DNA from: Arthrobacter sp. FW306-2-2C-D06B | Lineage (GTDB): Bacteria; Actinomycetota; Actinomycetes; Actinomycetales; Micrococcaceae | Assembly: GCF_021789175.1 (NCBI RefSeq) | Contig: NZ_CP084560.1 | Span: forward strand, 248,001-312,000 | Reading direction: 5' to 3' | DNA: 64,000 bases | Shown here: in pieces, positions 9,302 to 17,341 of the stretch | Layout: the number at the start of each line of letters is the position of its first letter | How positions within the stretch are numbered: the first letter of the stretch is position 1 | Notes under the pieces: model-generated | Databases searched by the model: none | What the model was told of the DNA's origin: nothing | Seen by the model: the letters and a program-made list of their open reading frames with translations, nothing else | Position numbers and translations under genes: made by a program

Positions 9302-10330
9302 ATGGTTAAGGCTCACCGCGTGACAATCCAGGACGTTGCCGTCCTCTCGGGCTTGTCCATCTGCACCGTTTCACGCGCCCTGCGGAACCTTCCGAACGTG
9401 TCCGAAAAAGCGCAAGCCAAAGTTTCCGACGCCGCCGCCAAACTCGGCTACAAGGCATCCTCCGCGGCAGCCCGGCTAGCCGGCGGAAGTACCGGTTCCA
9501 TCGCGATCATCGCTCCCACTGCCACCGCCTGGTTCTTCGCCCAGGCCGTCGAAGCGGCCGAGGAAGTGTTCGGGGACAGCGGATTCGACACCGTCCTGAT
9601 CAGCCTGCGCGGCAAGTCGAGCGTCAAACGGAAGATCTTCGGCGACCTCCTTGGACTGTCCCAACGCGTGGACGGCGTGCTGCTTCTCAACGTCGATTTG
9701 AGCGAATCCGAGATTGCCCTCTTGGCCGCGTCCGGCCTTGCAGTTGCGAGCGTGGGGATGACTTCCGTACCGTGGGACAACGTAGGGATCGACGACGAAC
9801 TCGCAGCTTGGCAGGCCACTTCCCACCTGCTCGGGCTGGGCCATTGGGATCTGGCGGTGCTTTCCGGCCGCGAAACCCACGAGAACTCGGTGTTGACGGC
9901 CAGCGACAGGCTCAAGGGATTCAGCCGTGCATTGAAGGACCATCACCTGACCGTTCATCCGGACTTGGTCATCAATTCGGATTCCACGATCGACGGCGGC
10001 CGTATAGCCATGAACGAACTCATTGCCCACAGAAGCCTTCCCACCGCAGTCTTCGCGCACTGTGACGAGGCGGCTTTCGGGGCGCTGATGGCATTGCGGG
10101 AGCACGGATTGTCCGCGCCGAAGAATGTCTCCGTGATTGGAATCGACGACCACCCGATGAGCTGGTTCCTTGGCCTAAGCACGGTGGCGCAGCCAGTGGC
10201 GGACCAAGGTGCCTTCGCCGCCAACCTCCTGGTGGACCGGCTCCAGAACGCCGACGCCCCCAACGAACCCTCCAACCACTTCCTTGACACGAAACTCATT
10301 GAACGCAAAACCACGCGCCGCCAGCGCTGA
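9302..10330 (+). CDS. LacI-family transcriptional regulator of the GH65 module
   Basis: This 342-aa protein has an N-terminal LacI helix-turn-helix (VTIQDVAVLSGLSICTVSRALR, about residues 7-28). The hinge helix and a periplasmic-binding-protein-like sensor domain follow, with IGIDDHPMSWFLGLSTVAQP near residues 280-300. It is followed by a beta-phosphoglucomutase-like gene after 17 bp and then GH65, so the likely effector is a glucobiose or its phosphorolysis product. The perfect palindrome at 9222-9235 is its probable operator. Confidence 0.92.
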   Translation: MVKAHRVTIQDVAVLSGLSICTVSRALRNLPNVSEKAQAKVSDAAAKLGYKASSAAARLAGGSTGSIAIIAPTATAWFFAQAVEAAEEVFGDSGFDTVLISLRGKSSVKRKIFGDLLGLSQRVDGVLLLNVDLSESEIALLAASGLAVASVGMTSVPWDNVGIDDELAAWQATSHLLGLGHWDLAVLSGRETHENSVLTASDRLKGFSRALKDHHLTVHPDLVINSDSTIDGGRIAMNELIAHRSLPTAVFAHCDEAAFGALMALREHGLSAPKNVSVIGIDDHPMSWFLGLSTVAQPVADQGAFAANLLVDRLQNADAPNEPSNHFLDTKLIERKTTRRQR

Positions 10331-10347
10331 ACGGACCACTCCACACC

Positions 10348-11085
10348 ATGACTGATATTCGAGCAACCCAGAAGACCGCATGGACGGGAGCTACTGCGCT
10401 CCTTTTCGACCTCGACGGCGTGCTGACGCCGACCGCCGTCGTGCATGAGCAGGCCTGGCAGGAACTCTTCGACGGCTACCTGGCCGAAACAGGGCATCCG
10501 GAGGGTTACCAGGAGAGCGACTACTTCGACCACATCGACGGCAAGCCGCGCTTCGATGGAGTCCGGGATTTCCTCACCTCCCGTGGAATCACCTTGCCGG
10601 AAGGACCCACAGACGACGATCCCGCCAACACGAGCGTGCAGGGCCTGGGCAACCGCAAGAACCGGATCTTCAACGAGATCGTGGATTCGCGCGGCGTCGA
10701 GCCTTACGCGGGCTCTGTCCGGTTCATCCACGCAGCCTTGGAACTGGGACTCAAGCTCGCCGTCGTCTCCTCTTCGCGCAACGCGCCCGCCGTCCTGAAG
10801 GCGGCCGGACTGGATGGCTACTTCCCGGTGGTGGTCGACGGCCAGGTGGCGGCCGCCGTCGGGCTCCCCGGCAAGCCGGATCCCGCCACGTTCCGTTACG
10901 CGGCCGAGCTGCTGGACGTTCCGGCCGCAGGCTGCGTCGTCGTCGAGGACGCCGTGTCCGGCGTGCAGGCCGGCAGCGCCGGGAACTTCCGCGCGGTGAT
11001 CGGGGTGGACCGGGGCGCCGGCCACCAGACCCTGCTCGACGCCGGCGCGACGTTTGTGGTCGACGACCTCGACGATCTCCTCTAA
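10348..11085 (+). CDS. Beta-phosphoglucomutase-like HAD hydrolase
   Basis: The 245-aa HAD-superfamily protein carries motif I FDLDGVLTP (about residues 20-28), motif II near VVSSSRNA, the lysine in GKPDPATF and the acidic motif VVVEDAVSGVQAG. The DxDG form of motif I fits beta-phosphoglucomutases and related phosphatases. Next to a GH65 phosphorylase it would convert beta-glucose 1-phosphate to glucose 6-phosphate, the standard partnership. It is somewhat longer than Lactococcus PgmB (about 220 aa). A trehalose/sugar phosphatase role is less likely. Confidence 0.85.
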   Translation: MTDIRATQKTAWTGATALLFDLDGVLTPTAVVHEQAWQELFDGYLAETGHPEGYQESDYFDHIDGKPRFDGVRDFLTSRGITLPEGPTDDDPANTSVQGLGNRKNRIFNEIVDSRGVEPYAGSVRFIHAALELGLKLAVVSSSRNAPAVLKAAGLDGYFPVVVDGQVAAAVGLPGKPDPATFRYAAELLDVPAAGCVVVEDAVSGVQAGSAGNFRAVIGVDRGAGHQTLLDAGATFVVDDLDDLL

Positions 11086-11126
11086 CCAAGCCGTTTCACC
11101 AGAAACAGAAGGAACACAACAGTCCC

Positions 11127-13532
11127 ATGGCACTTATCAGCTCCGACCGGCTGCGCTTTCCATGCGAACCGTGGAAGCTCGTGGAGAGCATCCACGTTCC
11201 CGGTGACGCCGGTACTCTCGAAACCCTCTTCAGCCTCGGCAACGGCCACCTGGGCATCCGCGGCGCCCATTGGGCGGGAGCGGACGCCGAGCTTCCCGGC
11301 ACGTTCATCAACGGTTTCCACGAAACGTGGGACATCAAGCACGCCGAGAACGCGTACGGTTTTGCCCGTATAGGACAAAGGATCGTCTACGTCCCGGATG
11401 CCAACAACTTCAACGTTGTCATCGACGGCGAACAACTGAGCCTCGCCGAGTCAACAGTGCAGAACTACCGCCGCAGCATCGACTTCGCCACGGGCGTTTA
11501 CGAGTGCGCTGTCACGTGGGAGTGCCGTTCAGGCGCCATCGTCACGACGGTGGAGCGCCGCGCCGTCGGAATCGAATCCAGGGGTTCCCTGGGCATCGAG
11601 CTGAGCCTCACCGCAGACCGCCAGGTTTCTGCTGACGTCACGTCCTTGGTGATCAACCGGCAGGACCAGCCTGTGGAGGACCACTCGGCCCACGACCCAC
11701 GCCGCTCCGGCCGCCACGCCGGCCGGGTGTTGCTCCCGCTCCACCTCCAGGGCTCCGACGGATCCCTGCGCATGGCCTGGGAAACCGCCGAATCCAGGCA
11801 GCGCATCGGCATGGCCGTGGACCACTGGATTTCCGCCGAAGGCCAACCATTCGAAACCGTGGTGGGGGAGGACGAGTCCACGGTCCGCTACGTCATGGCC
11901 GTGAATGAGGGCGAGATCTTCCGCTTGGAGAAGACCGTCAGCTACGTCGTGAACAGTGCCGACGCAAGCGCAGCAGATCCCGGCGAGCTCCTGGCGTCCG
12001 ACGCCGAGTTGGGGCTCGTGCCGTTCGACGCGCTCCTGGCCGAAGGCGCGGCCCACTACCGTGATTACTGGTCCACAGCGGATATCACCATTGGTGGCCA
12101 GCCCGAACAGCAGCAGGCCGTGCGCTGGAGCCTGTTCCAGCTTGCCCAGGCCACCGCGCGAGCCGGGGTCGCGGGCATTCCGGCGAAGGGCGTCAGCGGC
12201 TCCGGCTATGAGGGCCACTACTTCTGGGACCAGGAGGTGTACTTGCTGCCTTACCTGACGTACACCAATCCGACCGCTGCCCGCCAGGTGCTGGAATCCC
12301 GCCACGCCATGCTTCCCGACGCCCGTATCCGGGCCAAGGAACTGAGCGTGGAAGGTGCGCTGTTCCCGTGGCGGACCATCAACGGGCACGAGGCCAGCGC
12401 CTACTACGCCGCGGGCACCGCGCAGTTCCACATCGCCGCCGCCATCGCCTTCGCCACCAACCGGTACCAGTGGGCCAGTGGCGACGCGAGCTTCCGCGCC
12501 GAGGTGGGAGCCGATCTGTTGATCGAGACGGCCCGCATGTGGGCATCGCTGGGCTTCTTCGGCAAAGACGGCTTGTTCCACATCCACGGCGTCACTGGCC
12601 CGGATGAATACACGGCCGTGGTCAACGACAACCTCTACACGAATGTCATGGCCCGCTTTAATCTGCGAGCCGCCGCGGCACTGGAACACCCGGACGTCCC
12701 GGATACCGAACGGATGGTGTGGCAACAGGCCGCCGCGCGCATGTCCCTTCCCTACGATCCGGACATGGAGATCTACAGCCAGGACAACGACTTCATGACC
12801 CTGGAGCCGTGGGACTGGTCCACGCCGCGCTCCAAGTACCCGCTGCTGCTCAACTTCCACCCGCTGGTGATCTACCGGCACCAAGTCCTCAAGCAAGCGG
12901 ACACGGTGCTGGCGATGTTCCTGCAGTGGCAGGACTTCACGGCCGAGGAAAAGCAGCGCGCGTTCGACTTCTACGATCCCATCACCACAGGCGACTCCAC
13001 CTTGTCCGCCTGCGTGCAGGGAATCATGGCGGCCGAGGTGGGTTACTCCGACGTCGCCCTCAAGCACTTCACCGAGGCCTTGTTCATCGACCTGGACAAC
13101 ACGCACAACAACACCGTTGACGGCGTGCACATCGCGTCCACCGGCGGTATCTGGAGTTCCCTGGTGTGCGGATTCGCGGGCATGCGGGACCAGGGCGAGA
13201 TCCCGCACTTCGATCCGCGGCTGCCGGCCGAGTGGGACAGCCTGTCCTTCCGGCTCAAGATCCGCGGGCGGCTCCTGTCCGTCGAGCTGCGCCCGGGGTC
13301 CATCAGCCTTGCGCTGGTTCTGGATGCAGCTTCAGGTTCAGCGCCCGACGCCGGTGCCGCACCTTTGGAAGATACCGCGCCTTTGGAGGTCAGCGTGCGC
13401 GGGCAGCGGGTCGTCGTCGGCGTCGAGACGGTCACTGTGCCACTCGACGAAGTGCCGGTCCCCGCGCCGTCGGTCTTCCCGAGCCTTTTCCCGACGGCGG
13501 GACTTCCCGTGATCGGGAGCGCGCGGGTCTGA
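11127..13532 (+). CDS. Glycoside hydrolase family 65 phosphorylase (maltose/trehalose/kojibiose type)
   Basis: This 801-aa protein has the GH65 order: N-terminal beta-sandwich, helical linker, (alpha/alpha)6 barrel and a small C-terminal domain. The catalytic motif GVTGPDEYTAVVNDNLYTN holds the proton donor Glu494. The motif HIASTGGIW near residue 670 contributes to phosphate binding in the family. GH65 enzymes phosphorolyse alpha-glucosides such as maltose, trehalose, kojibiose or nigerose, releasing beta-glucose 1-phosphate for the mutase encoded just upstream. The exact disaccharide cannot be told from sequence. No transporter is in this module. Confidence 0.93.
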   Translation: MALISSDRLRFPCEPWKLVESIHVPGDAGTLETLFSLGNGHLGIRGAHWAGADAELPGTFINGFHETWDIKHAENAYGFARIGQRIVYVPDANNFNVVIDGEQLSLAESTVQNYRRSIDFATGVYECAVTWECRSGAIVTTVERRAVGIESRGSLGIELSLTADRQVSADVTSLVINRQDQPVEDHSAHDPRRSGRHAGRVLLPLHLQGSDGSLRMAWETAESRQRIGMAVDHWISAEGQPFETVVGEDESTVRYVMAVNEGEIFRLEKTVSYVVNSADASAADPGELLASDAELGLVPFDALLAEGAAHYRDYWSTADITIGGQPEQQQAVRWSLFQLAQATARAGVAGIPAKGVSGSGYEGHYFWDQEVYLLPYLTYTNPTAARQVLESRHAMLPDARIRAKELSVEGALFPWRTINGHEASAYYAAGTAQFHIAAAIAFATNRYQWASGDASFRAEVGADLLIETARMWASLGFFGKDGLFHIHGVTGPDEYTAVVNDNLYTNVMARFNLRAAAALEHPDVPDTERMVWQQAAARMSLPYDPDMEIYSQDNDFMTLEPWDWSTPRSKYPLLLNFHPLVIYRHQVLKQADTVLAMFLQWQDFTAEEKQRAFDFYDPITTGDSTLSACVQGIMAAEVGYSDVALKHFTEALFIDLDNTHNNTVDGVHIASTGGIWSSLVCGFAGMRDQGEIPHFDPRLPAEWDSLSFRLKIRGRLLSVELRPGSISLALVLDAASGSAPDAGAAPLEDTAPLEVSVRGQRVVVGVETVTVPLDEVPVPAPSVFPSLFPTAGLPVIGSARV

Positions 13533-13540
13533 TCCATCGA

Positions 13541-13590
13541 TTGCTCCGTAACTGTCGTTCTGGGCGCCCAAAACGGCAGTTACGGAGCAA
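13541..13590. repeat. Intergenic palindrome family, copy 1 (short type)
   Basis: The two 25-nt arms are complementary apart from two positions that still allow G-U pairing, and they meet at the centre GGCGCC. The core GTCGTTCTGGGC / GCCCAAAACGGC matches five other copies in the window. It starts 8 bp after the GH65 stop codon. It may act as a transcription terminator or an mRNA 3'-end stabiliser. Confidence 0.85.
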
Positions 13591-13715
13591 CGGATTCCCC
13601 AAGACGGCCGGTGGGTGGGGGGCTGCGGTTTCGGAGTTATTCGGGAACGGTTCATTCATGATTCATGGGACGCCGATACGGTCTCCGGAGACCTCTCTGG
13701 AAAAGGACTCTACCC

Positions 13716-14489
13716 ATGGATCGACGGACATTCGCCTCCGCTGCCTTGCTGACCGCGGCGGCACCGCTGCTCACCACTACTCCGGCCCTCGCGGACTCTT
13801 CCGAGCGGGGAAAGGATGCGAAGCTCACACGCGCCATGTTGGACGCCTTGGAACGCGAACTTGAGGACCATGCCACCGCCTCCGTCGTTGAACCCCACAT
13901 TGAAGACATCGGATTCAACTGGCATCCGCCAACCAAGCCGGTCGAGAGCATTGATTTCATCATTGCCTATGGTTTCGGCAACCGCCGGCCGGCAGGAGGC
14001 GGAGACCCCAGCCGCGTGCTCTACGAGCCCGGCCCGGTCAACGAAGCCCTCGCGGACACGGTTGCGAAGCTGCGGGCGAGGCGCAACGTTCCCGTCTTTG
14101 CCCAGTGGGAAATCGCCAGGTTCCTCGAGTCCAAGTACCACATGAGCGGGGTGACCTCGATTGAACCTGTCTTTTCGGCGGACGGCACCATTGTGTATCT
14201 GAGCACGGACGGCGTTGCAGCCCAGGTCAAGGAGCTGCGCGCCTCTCAGCCTTCGGGGATCGCCGGCATTGTTGGATTCCGGGACCACATCAAGCGCTGT
14301 GTCCAAACCACCCAAGACCACGGGATGGACGCTTTCGCTCCCCAAGGCATGGACATGCCCGGCACCTATGATCCGCAGTCGGGACAGCCGTGGACCCGGC
14401 GTCGTGATCTATATCTGGTGCACGACATGTACGCCCAGATCGCCGTGCTCCGCGGGAAACTGATCGCGCAGGCCTATCCCAACGGCTGA
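13716..14489 (+). CDS. Exported protein of unknown function with twin-arginine signal
   Basis: The start chosen at 13716 follows AAAAGGA and gives a 257-aa protein that begins MDRRTFASAALLTAAAPLL and reaches an ALA cleavage site near residue 27. This is a twin-arginine-type signal peptide. The mature part has an alternation of strands and helices (FIIAYGFGN, RRNVPVFAQWEIARF, GIAGIVGFRDHIKR) that recalls DUF218/ElyC-like folds, but I do not recognise a family with certainty. It stands alone, with a palindrome repeat about 125 bp upstream. Confidence 0.6.
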   Translation: MDRRTFASAALLTAAAPLLTTTPALADSSERGKDAKLTRAMLDALERELEDHATASVVEPHIEDIGFNWHPPTKPVESIDFIIAYGFGNRRPAGGGDPSRVLYEPGPVNEALADTVAKLRARRNVPVFAQWEIARFLESKYHMSGVTSIEPVFSADGTIVYLSTDGVAAQVKELRASQPSGIAGIVGFRDHIKRCVQTTQDHGMDAFAPQGMDMPGTYDPQSGQPWTRRRDLYLVHDMYAQIAVLRGKLIAQAYPNG

Positions 14490-14655
14490 TTCCCGGATGG
14501 CGCAGGGGGACGTGGCGAGCAGGGTTCGGCAAGAAGGGACAAGCGGAAGGTCCTGATCGAGCTCGTGGCGGACCAGATGACTGCCGCGATGCCCCATTTC
14601 TTCGACTTCATGGGCGGGCTCGCGCGCCGTCGTCGAACCCTGCCCGAGGTGCTCC

Positions 14656-15066
14656 CTACTTAGGCGCTATGCCCCGCATGCTGTTGTTCCGTTTCTCGTG
14701 GGTGAGCTCGGCGAGCCCAAGTGCTTCCAGGAGTGGCGGCATATACATGCCGAAGCGACCGCGGTATCCCTTGCGCAGGCCGTACCAACCGCCCACCGGA
14801 TTGCCTTCGTCGCGCCCCCAGGCCTCTACGGTGCCTTCGGCGGCGGGCTTGTTCTCGTCGGCGGCCCCGAGGGGCACCCAATCGCCTTGCTGAAGTAGCC
14901 ACGCATGCAGGTCCTCAATGGCGCTCAAATGGTATTTAAGGGTCGTGGAACCCACCTGGCAAACGATCGCCGGTGGGTCACCCGTTTCGTCCCGGTACAT
15001 CGTGTAGTCGGAGGAGCCAGGCGGGGTGGTGAGCTTCCAGGGGTCTTCCTTGGATCCAGCGGCCAT
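14656..15066 (-). CDS. Conserved small protein of unknown function (136 aa)
   Basis: The chosen start (15066) has AAGGAC 8 nt upstream and gives a soluble 136-aa protein. It contains KLTTPPGSSDYTMYRDE near the N-terminus and several Trp/Tyr residues (AWLLQQGDWVPLG, GGWYGLRKGYRGRFGMYMPP). I recognise no catalytic motif. A possible earlier start at 15108 lacks a good ribosome binding site. A 28-bp block about 48 bp upstream is repeated in front of the next gene on the same strand, suggesting the two share control. Confidence 0.65.
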   Translation of the reverse strand: MAAGSKEDPWKLTTPPGSSDYTMYRDETGDPPAIVCQVGSTTLKYHLSAIEDLHAWLLQQGDWVPLGAADENKPAAEGTVEAWGRDEGNPVGGWYGLRKGYRGRFGMYMPPLLEALGLAELTHEKRNNSMRGIAPK

Positions 15067-15113
15067 GTGACGGTGTCCTTCCTGGCGGCGTCGCAGCATG
15101 CGTCGCACGGTGT

Positions 15114-15141
15114 TGGCTACACGCTACACAGCGCCGGGCGG
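15114..15141 (-). promoter_or_regulatory. Shared upstream block, copy A
   Basis: On the minus strand this 28-bp block reads CCGCCCG, two variable bases, then GCTGTGTAGCGTGTAGCCA. It is identical apart from two bases to 15439-15466. Both copies lie just upstream of minus-strand small genes. The internal GTGTAGC-GTGTAGC direct repeat suggests a promoter or a regulator site. Confidence 0.55.
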
Positions 15142-15165
15142 AATGTCTGCGGGGCCCGTCCGGGC

Positions 15166-15418
15166 TTAGCCGCCTCCTGCTAGCCGAACCGCCAATGCCC
15201 GGCTGTAGCTCGCGGGCTCGCCCCGCGTCACCGCCGAAACAACTAGTTGCCGACGGCTGATGCGTTTGGCGTAGAAGCCGGCGTAGGGGAGAACGATGAT
15301 TTCTTCCAGGCCGCTCTTCCAGGCAGTTTGCCACCGTCCCTCCCACTCGGCGGCGCTTGCCGAACCAGGGGTCCGTGAGGTCCCCGGATCTGGACGGGGT
15401 GAGAGTGCCGGAATGCAT
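15166..15418 (-). pseudogene. Small gene with an apparent +1 frameshift
   Basis: An ATG at 15418 with a good GGAGGG site reads about 23 codons ending PWFGKRR. The coding signal then continues one frame over as EWEGRWQTAWKSGLEEII followed by VLPYAGFYAKRISRRQLVV, reaching a stop at 15166. The second part has clear protein-like composition, so a one-base change near 15347 probably split a protein of about 83 aa. It may be a real pseudogene or a sequencing error. I do not recognise the family. Confidence 0.5.
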
Positions 15419-15438
15419 GAGGCCCTCCGTCGCGACGA

Positions 15439-15466
15439 TGGCTACACGCTACACAGCAACGGGCGG
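15439..15466 (-). promoter_or_regulatory. Shared upstream block, copy B
   Basis: This is the second copy of the 28-bp block at 15114-15141, with two differences. It ends 21 bp before the ATG of the frameshifted small gene, a distance consistent with a promoter whose transcript has a very short leader. Confidence 0.55.
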
Positions 15467-15510
15467 CACTGGAAGGCGGACGGAGCGGCCGGCCAAGAAC
15501 AGAGGATGGT

Positions 15511-16224
15511 TCAGTTGGAAAGTTCGGCGCCATGGACGCTGCGCCGGCGCGATTTCAGCCCGGTCTCCAACTTGGTCCGCACCTCGCGCTTCACGCGGGC
15601 GGCAAGCTCAGTCTCATGCATTTCAAGGAAGGTCCGGACGGCGCGCGGATCCCATGGCACCAAGGACCGCAACGCCCAGCTGACCGCCTTGACCACAGTG
15701 TCGTCGCGATCGTTGATCAGGATGCCGACGACGGCGAGCGTCCGTTGCGTATCCCCCGTTCCCCACCGTGATCTCGTATTGAGGACGGTAGTGGAGACAA
15801 GGGCTATGCGCCGCCACCAACGGTCCGGGCTCCGCGCCCAGCGGTCGACGTCGGCGTCCGAGATGAGTCCTTCGCGCCACGCGGGCCCCACCAAGTCGGT
15901 CGCGAAGGCATCGGCCTGGCCCCACGTAGCGATGCCTTGTCCCAAATATTCAAGCCGGGCCGGCGTCAGCTCAGCGAAAGCCCCCCGATGGGAATTGATG
16001 AACTCCCATCCTTCCCAGTCAAAGCCCGCTTGTACGAGCCCTTCGGCGAGACCGAAGACGACGGCGGCGTCCATCGTGGCGATTTCCGCGGAAATCCTGC
16101 GTCGGACGCTGCGGAAGCTCGCGGCGTCGTGCTTCTCCAAAGCGCGCAGTTCGTCGAGGACGCGCGCCAACAATTTGCCCGGTTGAGTATCCCCGGGAGG
16201 GACGAGTACTCCGTGCGAAGCCAC
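15511..16224 (-). CDS. AlkD-like DNA alkylation repair (HEAT-repeat) protein
   Basis: The 237-aa, mostly helical protein has the AlkD/AlkC-like segment SPDRWWRRIALVSTTVL near residues 130-146, followed by DDTVVKAVSWALRSL near residues 175-190. These are the two most recognisable stretches of the DNA alkylation repair HEAT family. Members excise alkylated bases, although many distant ones are unproven. The gene is single, and its start at 16224 is inferred. Confidence 0.75.
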   Translation of the reverse strand: MASHGVLVPPGDTQPGKLLARVLDELRALEKHDAASFRSVRRRISAEIATMDAAVVFGLAEGLVQAGFDWEGWEFINSHRGAFAELTPARLEYLGQGIATWGQADAFATDLVGPAWREGLISDADVDRWARSPDRWWRRIALVSTTVLNTRSRWGTGDTQRTLAVVGILINDRDDTVVKAVSWALRSLVPWDPRAVRTFLEMHETELAARVKREVRTKLETGLKSRRRSVHGAELSN

Positions 16225-16257
16225 TTTGAGGCCCCCGATTTCGCAGGATGAACGCTA

Positions 16258-16404
16258 CTACGCGGGGGCGTCGTCGGTATCCGGCCCTTCGGCGGGTTCC
16301 TGGCTGTGAAGGCCGGTATCGTGAGACACCCAACCCTCCGTTTCCCCTTCGGCAGGGGCGTCGCTGTGATGGCGGACTTCGTTGGGATCTGGTGCCTTGA
16401 TCAT
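16258..16404 (-). CDS. Small acidic protein of unknown function (48 aa)
   Basis: An open frame of 48 codons begins MIKAPDPNEVRHHSDAPAE and ends DTDDAPA. Its ATG is preceded by AGGACAGGAAG. The product is acidic, without hydrophobic segments, and probably disordered. It sits between the AlkD-like gene and a divergent gene. The support is a good ribosome site and biased third positions. The function is unknown. Confidence 0.5.
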   Translation of the reverse strand: MIKAPDPNEVRHHSDAPAEGETEGWVSHDTGLHSQEPAEGPDTDDAPA

Positions 16405-16537
16405 TCCGGATGCTTCCTGTCCTTCGTTGGACTGTTCCCGCGAACGCCTTAAAGTCTACGCCGGGGAGAGGGCGTGTGGCCTAGGCTAGGCCAAGGAACT
16501 ACCGAACGAATCCAACGGCTGAATGCAGAGGTGAAGA

Positions 16538-17341
16538 ATGGCAAAGCGACCCAACCAGGCAGTAAAGATTGCGCAGGAAACGGCCCACAACGCCATGTTC
16601 GACGCCAGCGGCAATGCCAAGCCGGGTGTCCATAACGTGCTCCTTCGGGCTGTCGAGGTCCAACGTCCCCTTGTGCTGGCGAACCTCCGTCGCTTGCAGC
16701 GCAAATACCCGCAGGCAACGGCGGCGCAGCTGGCCGCCAAACTGGAGAGGGACTACCTCGCCGCAGTCACCGGCGGGGGTGCCGCCGTCGGGGCAACCGC
16801 CGTCGTGCCTGGGATCGGTACGGCTGCCTCTCTAGGCCTGTCCGCGCTGGCCACCATCGGCTTTCTGGAAGGAACCGCGCTTTACGCCGCTTCCCTGGCC
16901 GAGCTCCACGGCATCCGCCTGACCGATCCGGACCGTGCACGAACCATGGTCATGGCCATCATGCTCGGAGAAGAAGGCACCGCCTTGCTGGGTGCGCTGA
17001 GCGGACAATCGCTCGGCAAAGGCAAAGGCGTCACGCAGGCCTGGGGCAAGACCCTCACCAAGAAGCTGCCCGGCGGAGGATTCGGGGTCATTCGCGACGC
17101 CATCCAACGTGCCTTCCTCAAGCGCCTCGTCCAGCGCCAAGGCGCCGCTTTCCTCGGCCGTGCACTGCCATTCGGCGTGGGAGCCGTGGTGGGCGGAGTC
17201 GGAAACCGCGTCATGGGCCGTGCCGTAGCGGCCTCGGCGAGGGAAGCATTCGGTCCCATGCCGGACATCATTCCGGGCGAGCTGCTTCCAGCCGCCCGCC
17301 AGAACGCGCTGGAAGGCGGAAATAATGGATCTCAACGCTGA
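16538..17341 (+). CDS. Hypothetical protein with hydrophobic central region
   Basis: The 267-aa protein has a basic helical N-terminus, then a small-residue hydrophobic stretch AAVGATAVVPGIGTAASLGLSALATIGFLEGTALY (positions about 81-115) and later glycine-rich hydrophobic segments near residues 205-230. It resembles EcsC-type or other membrane-associated hypothetical proteins of Micrococcaceae, but no family can be fixed. Its last 17 bases overlap the start of pxpA, so it may be co-transcribed with the 5-oxoprolinase genes. Confidence 0.6.
   Translation: MAKRPNQAVKIAQETAHNAMFDASGNAKPGVHNVLLRAVEVQRPLVLANLRRLQRKYPQATAAQLAAKLERDYLAAVTGGGAAVGATAVVPGIGTAASLGLSALATIGFLEGTALYAASLAELHGIRLTDPDRARTMVMAIMLGEEGTALLGALSGQSLGKGKGVTQAWGKTLTKKLPGGGFGVIRDAIQRAFLKRLVQRQGAAFLGRALPFGVGAVVGGVGNRVMGRAVAASAREAFGPMPDIIPGELLPAARQNALEGGNNGSQR

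Noticed and set aside
11529..13208. Long minus-strand open frame (559 codons) opposite GH65
   Set aside because: Antisense shadow of a strongly conserved gene. Composition rich in Val/Arg/Gly/His, no ribosome site, no motif.
14567..14663. Small frame reading MTAAMPHFFDFMGGLARRRR before the minus-strand gene at 14656
   Set aside because: It looks mildly protein-like but has no ribosome site, runs on in frame from the previous stop codon, and overlaps the end of the opposite gene.
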